Assembly: GCF_010686685.1 (NCBI RefSeq)
Contig: NZ_JAAGWD010000001.1
Coordinates: forward strand, 62,001-126,000
Origin: Pontibacter burrus
GTDB lineage: Bacteria > Bacteroidota > Bacteroidia > Cytophagales > Hymenobacteraceae
Direction of reading: 5' to 3'
Length of the DNA: 64,000 bases
In this document: piece after piece, positions 51,304-58,274 of the stretch
Layout of the letters: every line of letters begins with the position of its first letter
Position numbering within the stretch: the stretch's first letter is position 1
Notes under the pieces: generated by a model
Seen by the model: the letters and a program-made list of their open reading frames with translations, nothing else
Databases searched by the model: none
What the model was told of the DNA's origin: nothing
Position numbers and translations under genes: made by a program

Positions 51304-53067
51304 TTAGGCTGCTATTAACTGCTCTTTCAGTAGTTCCATCAGGGCAACTGCATTTGATTCTACCATAGCCCTTGGCAGGTCCGGTGGCACGGAGTTGCCG
51401 ATGAACTTCTTCTGATCGCTTTGCGTGCCTGCCAGGTAGTAGTTTTTCGGGAAGCCTTGTATCACCTTCAGCTCATCCACCTTCAGCATGCGCATCTTAA
51501 TGTCTACTATACCCAGCTCTGCCATCAGCTCCTTGATCTGCTTCATCCACGGCGTGTCGTTCTCATAGATAGCTATAGCCAGTTCACCATTTTCAGTTAT
51601 TGCCAAGTGGCTTGCATCAGCATCTACTACATGCGACACTGTAACCAGGCTTAATGGCCGTTTGCCCATGCCTGCTATCAGCGTAGGTGCCGGCTTATCA
51701 ACCGAATTGCCTTTGTTGCAGAATTGCGGGTTCACCAGGTAATGGTGTTTTCTACTGGCAAGGATGGTTGGGCATGGCTCGTCAACCGATCTGCCCACGT
51801 TGGTATAGCTGGTTGGCATGATCCAGCTTTCTGCCTGCATCAGGCAATGCTTATCGTTTGGGAGTATGGATCCTGCCGGCTGATCTACTGATTGATGGTT
51901 AGCCGTTCCGCTGAACTGCTTATCCAGCCAGCAGGCCTGCATCAAGCCGAACTTGTTTACAGTAGTAAGTGCTCCTGCCGGCTCATTGATGGATTGATGA
52001 TTATGGGCACCTGATGAGAAGTTCTTATCCAGCCATGCAGCAGTAACCAAGCCCATACGATCTTTGGTAGTGATCGTACTAACAGCACTATCAGTAGGGA
52101 TAGTAACACCTGTGCCGTAATACTTGGTCAGGAAATTGGCTTTAACTATAGCCTGACCGTCCACACAGGTTATCGTACCTGCAGGCCCTTCCACACTGAT
52201 GTTCTTATGCTCCGGCTTACCTGAGTAATACTTGGTTATGAATGCATCCGCACCTGGTGCGACATGCTTTTTCAACCCGTGGTAGATCCGGGCAAGCGAT
52301 GCTTCCACCAGCGGCTTCTTTCTGCCGAAGATGCTTTTGCCTTCATCTGATAGCTGCAGTACATCGCGCACTGCCTTCCATGGCTTCAGGCTCCCGAACA
52401 TTCCGGAAGACGGGGTTTTGCTGTGGGTAGGTTTCGGCCAGGACACCGGCACACCAGGTCTGGCGAACTGGGCAAAGAACCGTTTGCGGGAAGTATAAGC
52501 GCCGAAGTCAGCAGAATTGAGCAGCCTGTAGTCAAAGCTATAGCCGTAGTCTTCGATGCGCTCCACCCACTTGCGGAAGTCCCTGCCGTTCTTCCTGGAA
52601 ACCGGCTTGCCGTTCGCATCCAGTGGCCCCCAAGCCATGAACTCTTCCACGTTCTCGATCTGGATCATATCCGGCTTCAGGGCTTCAATGTAGCGGTCCA
52701 GGTGATCTGCCAATGTTCTGCTGTCTGCATCACGTGGCTGGCCTCCTTTGGCCTTGCTGAAGTTGGTACACTCCAGGGAAGCCCATAATACCAGCTTGGC
52801 ATGCGGGTATTTCGCCTGGTAGAACTGCACCAGTCTTACCAGTGATGTGAGGTCCAGCGTGCGGATATCTTCCGTGAAGTGCAGCACGTGCTTATGGTTC
52901 TGCGCATGGCTCCTGATGGCGATTGGGTCGTGGTTCACACAGGCAATCACTTTGGCTACTTTCCTGCCGTTTACCCGGGCTTTCTCAATGCCCGTGGTCA
53001 CACCGCCGGCACCGCAGAACAGGTCCACATACAGGTATTGCAGCGGGGTTTGTAGAGGGTTTTTCAT
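51304..53067 (-). CDS. DNA cytosine-5 methyltransferase with repeated target-recognition segment
   Basis: 587 residues. Motif I is VDLFCGAGGVTTGIEKA; motif IV reads LVLWASLECTNFSKAKGG, keeping the catalytic Cys but with Glu-Cys in place of Pro-Cys; motif VI is IQIENVEEF; and motif VIII is FGAYTSRKRFFAQF. Motif IX/X are KVIQGFPKNYYLAG and FIGNSVPPDL. Between VIII and IX the protein carries about six related units of 30-36 residues (about 255-455), each with a [SN]-[VI]-[DN]-x-P-[AC] core, which expand the target-recognition region. Probably protects phage DNA. It overlaps the preceding small gene by ATGA. Confidence 0.88.
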   Translation of the reverse strand: MKNPLQTPLQYLYVDLFCGAGGVTTGIEKARVNGRKVAKVIACVNHDPIAIRSHAQNHKHVLHFTEDIRTLDLTSLVRLVQFYQAKYPHAKLVLWASLECTNFSKAKGGQPRDADSRTLADHLDRYIEALKPDMIQIENVEEFMAWGPLDANGKPVSRKNGRDFRKWVERIEDYGYSFDYRLLNSADFGAYTSRKRFFAQFARPGVPVSWPKPTHSKTPSSGMFGSLKPWKAVRDVLQLSDEGKSIFGRKKPLVEASLARIYHGLKKHVAPGADAFITKYYSGKPEHKNISVEGPAGTITCVDGQAIVKANFLTKYYGTGVTIPTDSAVSTITTKDRMGLVTAAWLDKNFSSGAHNHQSINEPAGALTTVNKFGLMQACWLDKQFSGTANHQSVDQPAGSILPNDKHCLMQAESWIMPTSYTNVGRSVDEPCPTILASRKHHYLVNPQFCNKGNSVDKPAPTLIAGMGKRPLSLVTVSHVVDADASHLAITENGELAIAIYENDTPWMKQIKELMAELGIVDIKMRMLKVDELKVIQGFPKNYYLAGTQSDQKKFIGNSVPPDLPRAMVESNAVALMELLKEQLIAA

Positions 53068-53210
53068 ATTGTTAGGCTAAAAGGTGATTGGTTGGTTTTA
53101 ACTTGTTTGGCTTTTCTACTCAGTACATACAGCTGCACCAGCTGCCGGAACTTGCCCTGCCTGCCCAGCTCCGAGCAGACTTTCTCCAGGCTAAAAACCG
53201 GGCTGCTCAT
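53064..53210 (-). CDS. Overlooked 48-residue phage protein between dnaB and the cytosine methyltransferase
   Basis: The frame starts inside the end of dnaB (20-base overlap) with MSSPVFSLEKVCSELGRQGK and stops in an ATGA overlap with the methyltransferase start at 53067. It is helical and basic (FRQLVQLYVLSRKAKQVKTN). Coupling on both sides supports translation; no family is recognised. Confidence 0.55.
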   Translation of the reverse strand: MSSPVFSLEKVCSELGRQGKFRQLVQLYVLSRKAKQVKTNQSPFSLTI

Positions 53211-54633
53211 ACTCGAAATTGCTGGCGGGTAAAGCGTTTGGTTTGTGGTCCGGCTCCCAGATGGTATGAAAGTCCTGGATGCGGTTGTGGGCCAGGTCGC
53301 AGCGGGTAATGATCGTGTCGAGCGGCCCGTTGCGGTGCTTGGCAAAGATGTGCTGCAGGGTGCCGGCTGTGGAGTTACCCAGTTCGTCTTCCGTGATGCC
53401 GTAGTACTCCGGACGATACAGAAACACCACCGTGTCGGCATCCTGCTCAATGGAGCCGGACTCCCGCAGATCCGAGAGCTGCGGCTTCTTATCCCCGCCC
53501 CGGGACTCCACGCTGCGGCTCAGCTGCGAGAGCGCAATCACGGGCACCTTAATTTCTTTGGCGATCAATTTTAAGCCGCGGGAAATGGAAGAGATCTCCT
53601 GCTCCCGGTTGCCGCCCTTCTCCCCCTGCATCAGCTGCAGGTAGTCCACAATGAGGAGCTGGATATCGTGATCGGCTTTCATTTTGAGGGCTTTGGTGCG
53701 GAGTTCCATGATCGAGAGGCCGGGCGTATCGTCAAGCAGCATGTGCTCGTTCTGCAGCTTGGCGCTCATGATCGCTACTTCTTCGAGTTCGTCTACCGTC
53801 AGCTCCGACTTGCTTAACTGGTTATTGGTAAACTCTGATTCCGAAGCAATCAGGCGGTACATGAGCTGCATGTAGCTCATCTCCAGGGAAAAGATCGCCG
53901 CGGTCTTACCAAACGCCAGCACGGCATTTTTCAGGTACTGGATCGCCACAGCGGTCTTGCCCATGGCCGGGCGGGCGGCAATGATGATCAGATCGCCCGG
54001 TCGCCAGCCACCGGTCAGCTTGTCAATGGAGTGGATGCCGGTCGGGATGCCCACGAGCCCCGATTTGCCGATGCCGCGCTGGATCTGCTGAATCGTTTCC
54101 TGGTAGGCCTGCACCGCCGTCACGGACTTTTTAACGATCAGGTTGCCCAGCGTATCGCTTACCCCTTTGCTCAGCTCACTGAGCAGCTCAAAAGGGTCTG
54201 CGGTCTGGTCCAGGGCTTTGCCGTGGATGGTTTGGGCCAGCGTCAGGATGCGGCGCTTGGTAAACAACTCCAGTAGATAATGGATGTGTGTTTCCAGGTT
54301 GGCTGCCGAATTCACGCGCATCGTCAGTTCGGCTACAAAGAAGGCCCCGCCCACCGAGTCCAGCAGGCCAGCTTGACGCAGTTCGGCTGTCACGGTCAGG
54401 ATATCGACCGAGGTGCCGCTTTGAAACAGGCGCTTGATGGCACGGAAGACCAGGCGGTGCGGCTCCTTGTAAAAGAACTCTTCCTGTTTGATCAGGGTCA
54501 GGGCCACACGCACGGCAGACGATTCGAGCAGCACAGCGCCTAACACAGCCTGTTCCAGGGCCGCATCGTGGGGCAGTACATAGCCCCCGGCCATGTCGCT
54601 GTGGGCTGGTTTGGGTTGGTAGCGTTGTTTCAT
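53191..54633 (-). CDS. Replicative DNA helicase, DnaB type
   Basis: 480 residues with the N-terminal DnaB domain (LPHDAALEQAVLGAVLLESS) and RecA-like motor: GDLIIIAARPAMGKTAVAIQ (Walker A), IQLLIVDYLQLMQG (Walker B), VIALSQLSRSVESR and LSDLRESGSIEQDAD. It unwinds phage DNA at the fork. It follows the replication initiator gene with a four-base overlap, as expected of an initiator-helicase module. Confidence 0.94.
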   Translation of the reverse strand: MKQRYQPKPAHSDMAGGYVLPHDAALEQAVLGAVLLESSAVRVALTLIKQEEFFYKEPHRLVFRAIKRLFQSGTSVDILTVTAELRQAGLLDSVGGAFFVAELTMRVNSAANLETHIHYLLELFTKRRILTLAQTIHGKALDQTADPFELLSELSKGVSDTLGNLIVKKSVTAVQAYQETIQQIQRGIGKSGLVGIPTGIHSIDKLTGGWRPGDLIIIAARPAMGKTAVAIQYLKNAVLAFGKTAAIFSLEMSYMQLMYRLIASESEFTNNQLSKSELTVDELEEVAIMSAKLQNEHMLLDDTPGLSIMELRTKALKMKADHDIQLLIVDYLQLMQGEKGGNREQEISSISRGLKLIAKEIKVPVIALSQLSRSVESRGGDKKPQLSDLRESGSIEQDADTVVFLYRPEYYGITEDELGNSTAGTLQHIFAKHRNGPLDTIITRCDLAHNRIQDFHTIWEPDHKPNALPASNFEYEQPGF

Positions 54634-55445
54634 TTGTATACCTTATTTTGCTGCTCTTCAATCATTTTCTGGATGTTCAGTCCGTTGGAAGCGGCTGTAA
54701 CCTTTTTGTGCTGCTCCCGTAATTGTAGGCGGATATTCGCCATGTTGCTGTCTATTTGCGTTGGTTTGACCTGACGCTGCAGGAAGTCTTCCAGTTTACC
54801 CCAACTGGATAAGATGTACAGCCAACTGGATAGGGCTTTTGCTTCATCTCCTTTCTTGGCCTCCGTTAAGTATTTGCGGATGTTTTTAATGGCTTTGTAA
54901 TCGGCTTCCAATAGCCGGGGCGGTTCGCCTACTTTGCCTTCGTACCACTGCCAGTAAGCATCTACAAAATCCTGGTGCACGATCTCTTTTCCGGTGTTGG
55001 CATGTTTGGAAATTAAGGCAGGGGGTGCGTCAGCACGACTCTTATTTTCTTTATTACTTATAGTATTATTATTGTGTGAAGAATCTTCACAGGCAGTGTG
55101 CAGTTTCTTTACACCCTTGTGTGCAGTTTCTTCACACCCTGTGAAGCACTCCACTTCGTCATACCATTTACTTGATGAGCGTAAGAAACTGGTTTCTTCC
55201 TGCCGCTCAATAAGCCCTTTCCCCAGCAACGTGTTTAAGATGGTGCACACCGTTCTTCTGCTTATTCCTATGAAGTTGGCAAGCTGCTCTTTGCTGGCAG
55301 AACACCAGCCTTTCACGGGCGCCTTCGGGTTATTAGATAAATGGTAGATTGAAGCGGCCACGCTGTATTCATTGAGTGTTAATCCCAGTTTCTTGCGGGG
55401 CTCGTGCAGGATGGTGGTATAGGCTATTTTAACAGTTGCTTTCAT
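54630..55445 (-). CDS. Phage replication initiator with winged helix domain
   Basis: 271 residues. The N-terminal 95 residues form a winged helix (LNEYSVAASIYHLSNNPKAP, SKEQLANFIGISRRTVCTIL, GLIERQEET). A low-complexity linker follows (about 118-150, EDSSHNNNTISNKENKSRAD), then a C-terminal domain with HQDFVDAYWQWYEGKVGEPP and KAIKNIRKYLTEAKKGDEAK. The plan matches lambda O-type or DnaD-like initiators. The linker-coding DNA holds direct repeats beside an AT-rich tract, a plausible origin. Upstream of dnaB with ATGA overlap. Confidence 0.82.
   Translation of the reverse strand: MKATVKIAYTTILHEPRKKLGLTLNEYSVAASIYHLSNNPKAPVKGWCSASKEQLANFIGISRRTVCTILNTLLGKGLIERQEETSFLRSSSKWYDEVECFTGCEETAHKGVKKLHTACEDSSHNNNTISNKENKSRADAPPALISKHANTGKEIVHQDFVDAYWQWYEGKVGEPPRLLEADYKAIKNIRKYLTEAKKGDEAKALSSWLYILSSWGKLEDFLQRQVKPTQIDSNMANIRLQLREQHKKVTAASNGLNIQKMIEEQQNKVYK
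55039..55146. promoter_or_regulatory. Candidate phage replication origin inside the initiator gene
   Basis: Two 22-bp direct repeats, 55096-55117 and 55119-55140, differ at one base (core gtgtgcagtttctt, ending acaccct). Next to them are an 8-1-8 perfect inverted repeat tgtgaaga-a-tcttcaca (55075-55091) and a 35-bp AT-rich tract (55039-55073). Iterons beside an AT-rich unwinding region within the linker of the initiator gene is the arrangement of lambda ori in gene O. Confidence 0.55.
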
Positions 55446-55454
55446 CTCGGTTCT

Positions 55455-55697
55455 TTATCGTTTTGCTGTTTCGTACAACCTGCCCAGGCGCTGGGCTTCC
55501 CTCCGGCTCACGTGGAAGGTGGCCTGCAGCTTTTCCAGCCGTACCTCGCGCACCGTATCGCACTCCCAGTAGTAGGCCTCCATGCGGGCGGAAATGTCTT
55601 CGTATCGGAGCAGCAGCTGGGCAAAGGCAACGCTGAGTCCCTGCTGTTCTACCGTGCGCTGTACACGCCGCTTAAATTGAATCTCACTGTGTCTCAT
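55455..55697 (-). CDS. Hypothetical small phage protein
   Basis: 80 residues from MRHSEIQFKRRVQRTVEQQG (start 55697; an upstream Met at 55739 lies inside the preceding gene). Basic and helical, with VSRREAQRLGRLYETAKR at the end. Unrecognised; it sits directly before the replication initiator. Confidence 0.55.
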   Translation of the reverse strand: MRHSEIQFKRRVQRTVEQQGLSVAFAQLLLRYEDISARMEAYYWECDTVREVRLEKLQATFHVSRREAQRLGRLYETAKR

Positions 55698-55866
55698 AGC
55701 TCTTTTCTTTTTGAAGCAGGGCTTCCTGTTCCTGGTCAATCTGCTGTCGGCGTTTGCGGATCTCCTGCCTTCGGAGCTTGCTGGTGCCTTCGCGGTGAAA
55801 CTCTTCCCGCAGCTGGCACCAGCGCACTGATAGTTCTACAAAGTGCTTATGCTCTTCCGTGGTCAT
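55684..55866 (-). CDS. Hypothetical small phage protein, charged coiled coil
   Basis: 60 residues rich in Glu, Arg and Gln (CQLREEFHREGTSKLRRQEI, RKRRQQIDQEQEALLQKEK), predicted as a single coiled coil. It overlaps both neighbours. No family recognised. Confidence 0.55.
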   Translation of the reverse strand: MTTEEHKHFVELSVRWCQLREEFHREGTSKLRRQEIRKRRQQIDQEQEALLQKEKSYETQ

Positions 55867-56017
55867 GGAATAAGTCCAGCTGGTTCGGGTCTACTTCTTC
55901 AGGCTCTGGCAGCAGCTCCACGGTCTGCACCAGCTTCTGCTGCTCTTTGTCGGCTTCCACGACGCGCAACACCTGGATGCGCTCGTGGAAGTGGGTTGTG
56001 TCCTGCTGGGTTCTCAT
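55847..56017 (-). CDS. Overlooked 56-residue phage protein
   Basis: An ATG frame (MRTQQDTTHFHERIQVLRVV, then EADKEQQKLVQTVELLPEPE, ending LFHDHGRA) fills the gap between the repeat-protein gene (stop 56020) and the next small gene, which it overlaps by 20 bases. The acidic EEVDPNQLDLF near the end is reminiscent of a clamp-binding motif (QLDLF), an inference only. Confidence 0.55.
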   Translation of the reverse strand: MRTQQDTTHFHERIQVLRVVEADKEQQKLVQTVELLPEPEEVDPNQLDLFHDHGRA

Positions 56018-56019
56018 GG

Positions 56020-56955
56020 CTAAAACGCAATCAGTTGTTTAAACCTGTCCAGTCCGTATGCGTGGGTTTTCTCCAGCAGGGGCAGTAACTCTTTAGCAGG
56101 CATCGCGTCTACCGTGATATTATTTTGCGCCATCCATTGCTGACAGCCATATTCACACGCCCCAGTCACCAGTCTGTAGTGCTGCATACTCACAACTGTA
56201 TCAGGATAGATCGGTTCTTTGGCAAGCTTCTCTGCCACGATCTTGAAGTTCAGGTCGGCGATTGCCTTTTTAAGCGAAGTGGCGTGGGCTGAATAACCCT
56301 CCTTCTCTACCAGGTAGCCCTTCTCACCTGCAACCACCCCATCGGATATTGTAAGCTGGGTATAGCCGGCGTATACTTTAATGCCTTTGGATGTTCTGGT
56401 GCTTTCAGCGTAGAAGCACAACCCATCGTTATGCAGGATCTTATGTTTCTTTCTCCCGAAGGTGGCGGTGTTGGACTTACATTTAAGCGCAGGAGCAGTC
56501 AGCGTAGCATTCTCGCTTACGTCGATGGAGCCTGATTTCGTAAGCGCAGGAGCAGTCAGCGTAGCATTCTGTCTTACGTCGATGGAGCCTGATTTCGTAA
56601 GCGCAGGAGCAGTCAGCGTAGCATTCTGTCTTACGTCGATGGAGCCTGATACTTCGGTAAGCGCAGGAGCAGTCAGCGTAGCATTCTCGCTTACGTAGAT
56701 GGAGCCTGATACTTCGGTAAGCGCAGGAGCAGTCAGCGTAGCATTCTCGCTTACGTAGATGGAGCCTGATTTCGTAAGCGCAGGAGCAGTCAGCGTAGCA
56801 TTCTGTCTTACGTCGATGGAGCCTGATACTTCGGTAAGCGCAGGAGCAGTCAGCGTAGCATTCTGTCTTACGTCGATGGAGCCTGATACTTCGGTAAGCT
56901 TGGAGTAATCTGTTTTATCTCCTGGGTAAATGATTAAGTTACCTGTAATTTTCAT
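56020..56955 (-). CDS. Tandem-repeat protein with seven 19/20-residue beta-solenoid-like units
   Basis: 311 residues. After a short cap (MKITGNLIIYPGDKTDYSKL) come seven units of the form LT[EV or K]SGSI[D/Y]V[RQ/SE]NATLTAPA (about residues 20-157). The hydrophobic spacing suggests a right-handed beta-solenoid, one coil per unit. A C-terminal domain of about 150 residues (TATFGRKKHKILHNDGLCF, EKGYLVEKEGYSAHATSLKK, GACEYGCQQWMAQNNITVDA) is not recognised. It has no signal peptide and lies in the early operon, so an intracellular role is likely. Confidence 0.7.
   Translation of the reverse strand: MKITGNLIIYPGDKTDYSKLTEVSGSIDVRQNATLTAPALTEVSGSIDVRQNATLTAPALTKSGSIYVSENATLTAPALTEVSGSIYVSENATLTAPALTEVSGSIDVRQNATLTAPALTKSGSIDVRQNATLTAPALTKSGSIDVSENATLTAPALKCKSNTATFGRKKHKILHNDGLCFYAESTRTSKGIKVYAGYTQLTISDGVVAGEKGYLVEKEGYSAHATSLKKAIADLNFKIVAEKLAKEPIYPDTVVSMQHYRLVTGACEYGCQQWMAQNNITVDAMPAKELLPLLEKTHAYGLDRFKQLIAF
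56485..56895 (-). repeat. Seven in-frame 57/60-bp tandem repeats
   Basis: Units begin at 56485, 56542, 56599, 56659, 56719, 56776 and 56836, three or four of them 57 bp and the rest 60 bp. Sequence identity between units is nearly complete; differences are concentrated in two short blocks that switch Asp-Val-Arg-Gln with Tyr-Val-Ser-Glu and Lys with Glu-Val. Confidence 0.95.
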
Positions 56956-56972
56956 GTCTGTATTTTTTAAGG

Positions 56973-57071
56973 TTAGCGGTATAGTTTTCTGATATCTTTG
57001 GTAAGCTTGCCGGTGGTGGTGATTACAACTAAGGGCACGGGCACCAGGTGTTTGGGTAAGGTTGGTTTCAT
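56973..57071 (-). CDS. Overlooked 32-residue phage peptide
   Basis: The ATG at 57071 shares a base with the stop of the preceding gene (TGATG). The frame encodes MKPTLPKHLVPVPLVVITTT and ends KDIRKLYR. The coupling supports translation, though at this length chance cannot be excluded. Confidence 0.4.
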   Translation of the reverse strand: MKPTLPKHLVPVPLVVITTTGKLTKDIRKLYR

Positions 57072-57340
57072 CAGGCAGCTTTGCGTTTAGGGTAGATCAT
57101 CTCCCGGCCGTTGTCCGGATTTGCCAGCCACTTGTTCAGCCGCTCGGCCTGTTGCAGCACCTCCACTACTTCTTCCGGCTTGCAGGACTTGGTGAAGTGG
57201 CGTAGATTAAGTTTGTGCCTTTCAAAGCCTGCCAGCTCTAAGCGTTTTAGATGTGACTTCTTGATGTCCTGGTTGGCTGGGAAGAACATGGTCACCCCGA
57301 AGCCGCTGGGGCTGATCTCTGCTTGGATTCCTTGTCTCAT
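57071..57340 (-). CDS. Hypothetical phage protein
   Basis: 89 residues (MRQGIQAEISPSGFGVTMFF, RLELAGFERHKLNLRHFTKS, ERLNKWLANPDNGREMIYPK). A mixed alpha/beta domain with no recognised family. It overlaps its upstream neighbour by four bases. Confidence 0.58.
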   Translation of the reverse strand: MRQGIQAEISPSGFGVTMFFPANQDIKKSHLKRLELAGFERHKLNLRHFTKSCKPEEVVEVLQQAERLNKWLANPDNGREMIYPKRKAA

Positions 57341-57591
57341 GGCTGGGTAGCTTTATTAAGTTCAGCAATCAGCGCATCAGCACACAGTACAGCTTCTTTA
57401 GCGAAGGTTTGTGCAAGGTTTTGACTTACTTCTTTATCTGGCCCTGTCGTAGCACATAGCCCTTGCATCGCTGCCATGGCAAACTGCTGGCGGATGGTCA
57501 GGCCAGATAAGTTGTCTATCCCTTCGTGGAACCTGTCTGAAAGTTCTTCAGAAGCTAAAGGGTAGGCTGGTTCGTTTCCTGTTATCTTCAT
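57337..57591 (-). CDS. Small phage protein of a common prophage type
   Basis: 84 residues from MKITGNEPAYPLASEELSDR (start 57591; a longer frame to 57663 runs over a probable small gene). The segment GLTIRQQFAMAAMQGLCATT followed by helical AQTFAKEAVLCADALIAEL matches the widespread short phage proteins with an xLTxRxxFAxxAMQG core, of unknown function. ATGA overlap with the next gene. Confidence 0.65.
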   Translation of the reverse strand: MKITGNEPAYPLASEELSDRFHEGIDNLSGLTIRQQFAMAAMQGLCATTGPDKEVSQNLAQTFAKEAVLCADALIAELNKATQP

Positions 57592-57596
57592 TTTTC

Positions 57597-57692
57597 TTAA
57601 CTCGTTAAATTGTAAGCGATCTGTATTCCGAATCCCCCGCACAGGGCCACGATCAGCAGCCACAGGGCGATGTCTTTCAAGAGCCGTTTCAT
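57597..57692 (-). CDS. Overlooked 31-residue membrane peptide
   Basis: The ATG overlaps the stop of the preceding membrane-protein gene (ATGA, 57689-57692). The frame encodes a basic start and a single hydrophobic helix (MKRLLKDIALWLLIVALCGG, then FGIQIAYNLTS). Its position directly after a two-helix membrane protein suggests a membrane pair. Confidence 0.55.
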   Translation of the reverse strand: MKRLLKDIALWLLIVALCGGFGIQIAYNLTS

Positions 57693-57916
57693 CCTTTCAG
57701 GGCGTTGCGGTTGCGTCTGCTTTGCTTGTAGGCCTCGTGCCACTGGCACCAGGCAGCAACCCCTATCCCCAGGAAGATCCCCGTACCCACCAGGGTAAAG
57801 AGAAAAAACAAGGGATAGCGTAGTTCATAGCCCAGTAGCAGGCAGATAAGGGCAAGGCTTGCGCCTATCCCGCCCGCTCCAAGGAACAGGCAGGCGGTCT
57901 TTAATTGGTGATCCAT
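57689..57916 (-). CDS. Two-helix phage membrane protein
   Basis: 75 residues with helices ACLFLGAGGIGASLALICLL and PLFFLFTLVGTGIFLGIGVA and a basic cytoplasmic end (KQSRRNRNALKG). It is coupled to the 31-residue membrane peptide downstream. Early operon membrane proteins may affect superinfection or host physiology; no function is assigned. Confidence 0.6.
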   Translation of the reverse strand: MDHQLKTACLFLGAGGIGASLALICLLLGYELRYPLFFLFTLVGTGIFLGIGVAAWCQWHEAYKQSRRNRNALKG

Positions 57917-57959
57917 AAGGGTTAAGAATTAAGGGTGATAGATAGGGTTACAGGCTGTG

Positions 57960-58274
57960 TTATATCAGGTCGGTTGCCCGCACGTTTTTGCATTGGATGA
58001 TGCCATAGGCGCATTGTACAACGACATCAAACATCTCGCTCTTGAGTTTGCTGGGATGTCGCTCCGAAATGGCCTGCTTTACTTCGAAAGTCTCTTTCTC
58101 TAAGCGCCCCAGCATCACGTAAGGATCGTTGGACGCATTCGGATTGGCTTCAAAGCACACCATCATAGCAGCTTTAACTTCTGCCAGAAAACTGTTTAGT
58201 TCCTGTTCAAAGGCGGTGCGCTGGCTTTGTTTTTCGGAGATGCTGAGGGTAGAGGTTGACATGGCGTTAAGCAT
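57960..58274 (-). CDS. MazG-like nucleotide pyrophosphohydrolase candidate
   Basis: 104 residues, helical. The helix pair LGRLEKETFEVKQAISERHP and KLKSEMFDVVVQCAYGI carries E-x-x-x-E and E-x-x-D acidic motifs in the order and spacing of MazG/dUTPase-type all-alpha pyrophosphatases, which bind Mg and hydrolyse (d)NTPs or (p)ppGpp-related compounds. A start at 58262 (MSTSTLSISEKQ) is also possible and would avoid the overlap with recT. Confidence 0.62.
   Translation of the reverse strand: MLNAMSTSTLSISEKQSQRTAFEQELNSFLAEVKAAMMVCFEANPNASNDPYVMLGRLEKETFEVKQAISERHPSKLKSEMFDVVVQCAYGIIQCKNVRATDLI

Noticed and set aside
51304-53067. Reading the Glu-Cys motif IV as proof of an inactive methyltransferase
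   Set aside because: The catalytic Cys and all other motifs are intact, and the ECTNFS form seems to be a regular variant in phage enzymes, so inactivation is not supported.
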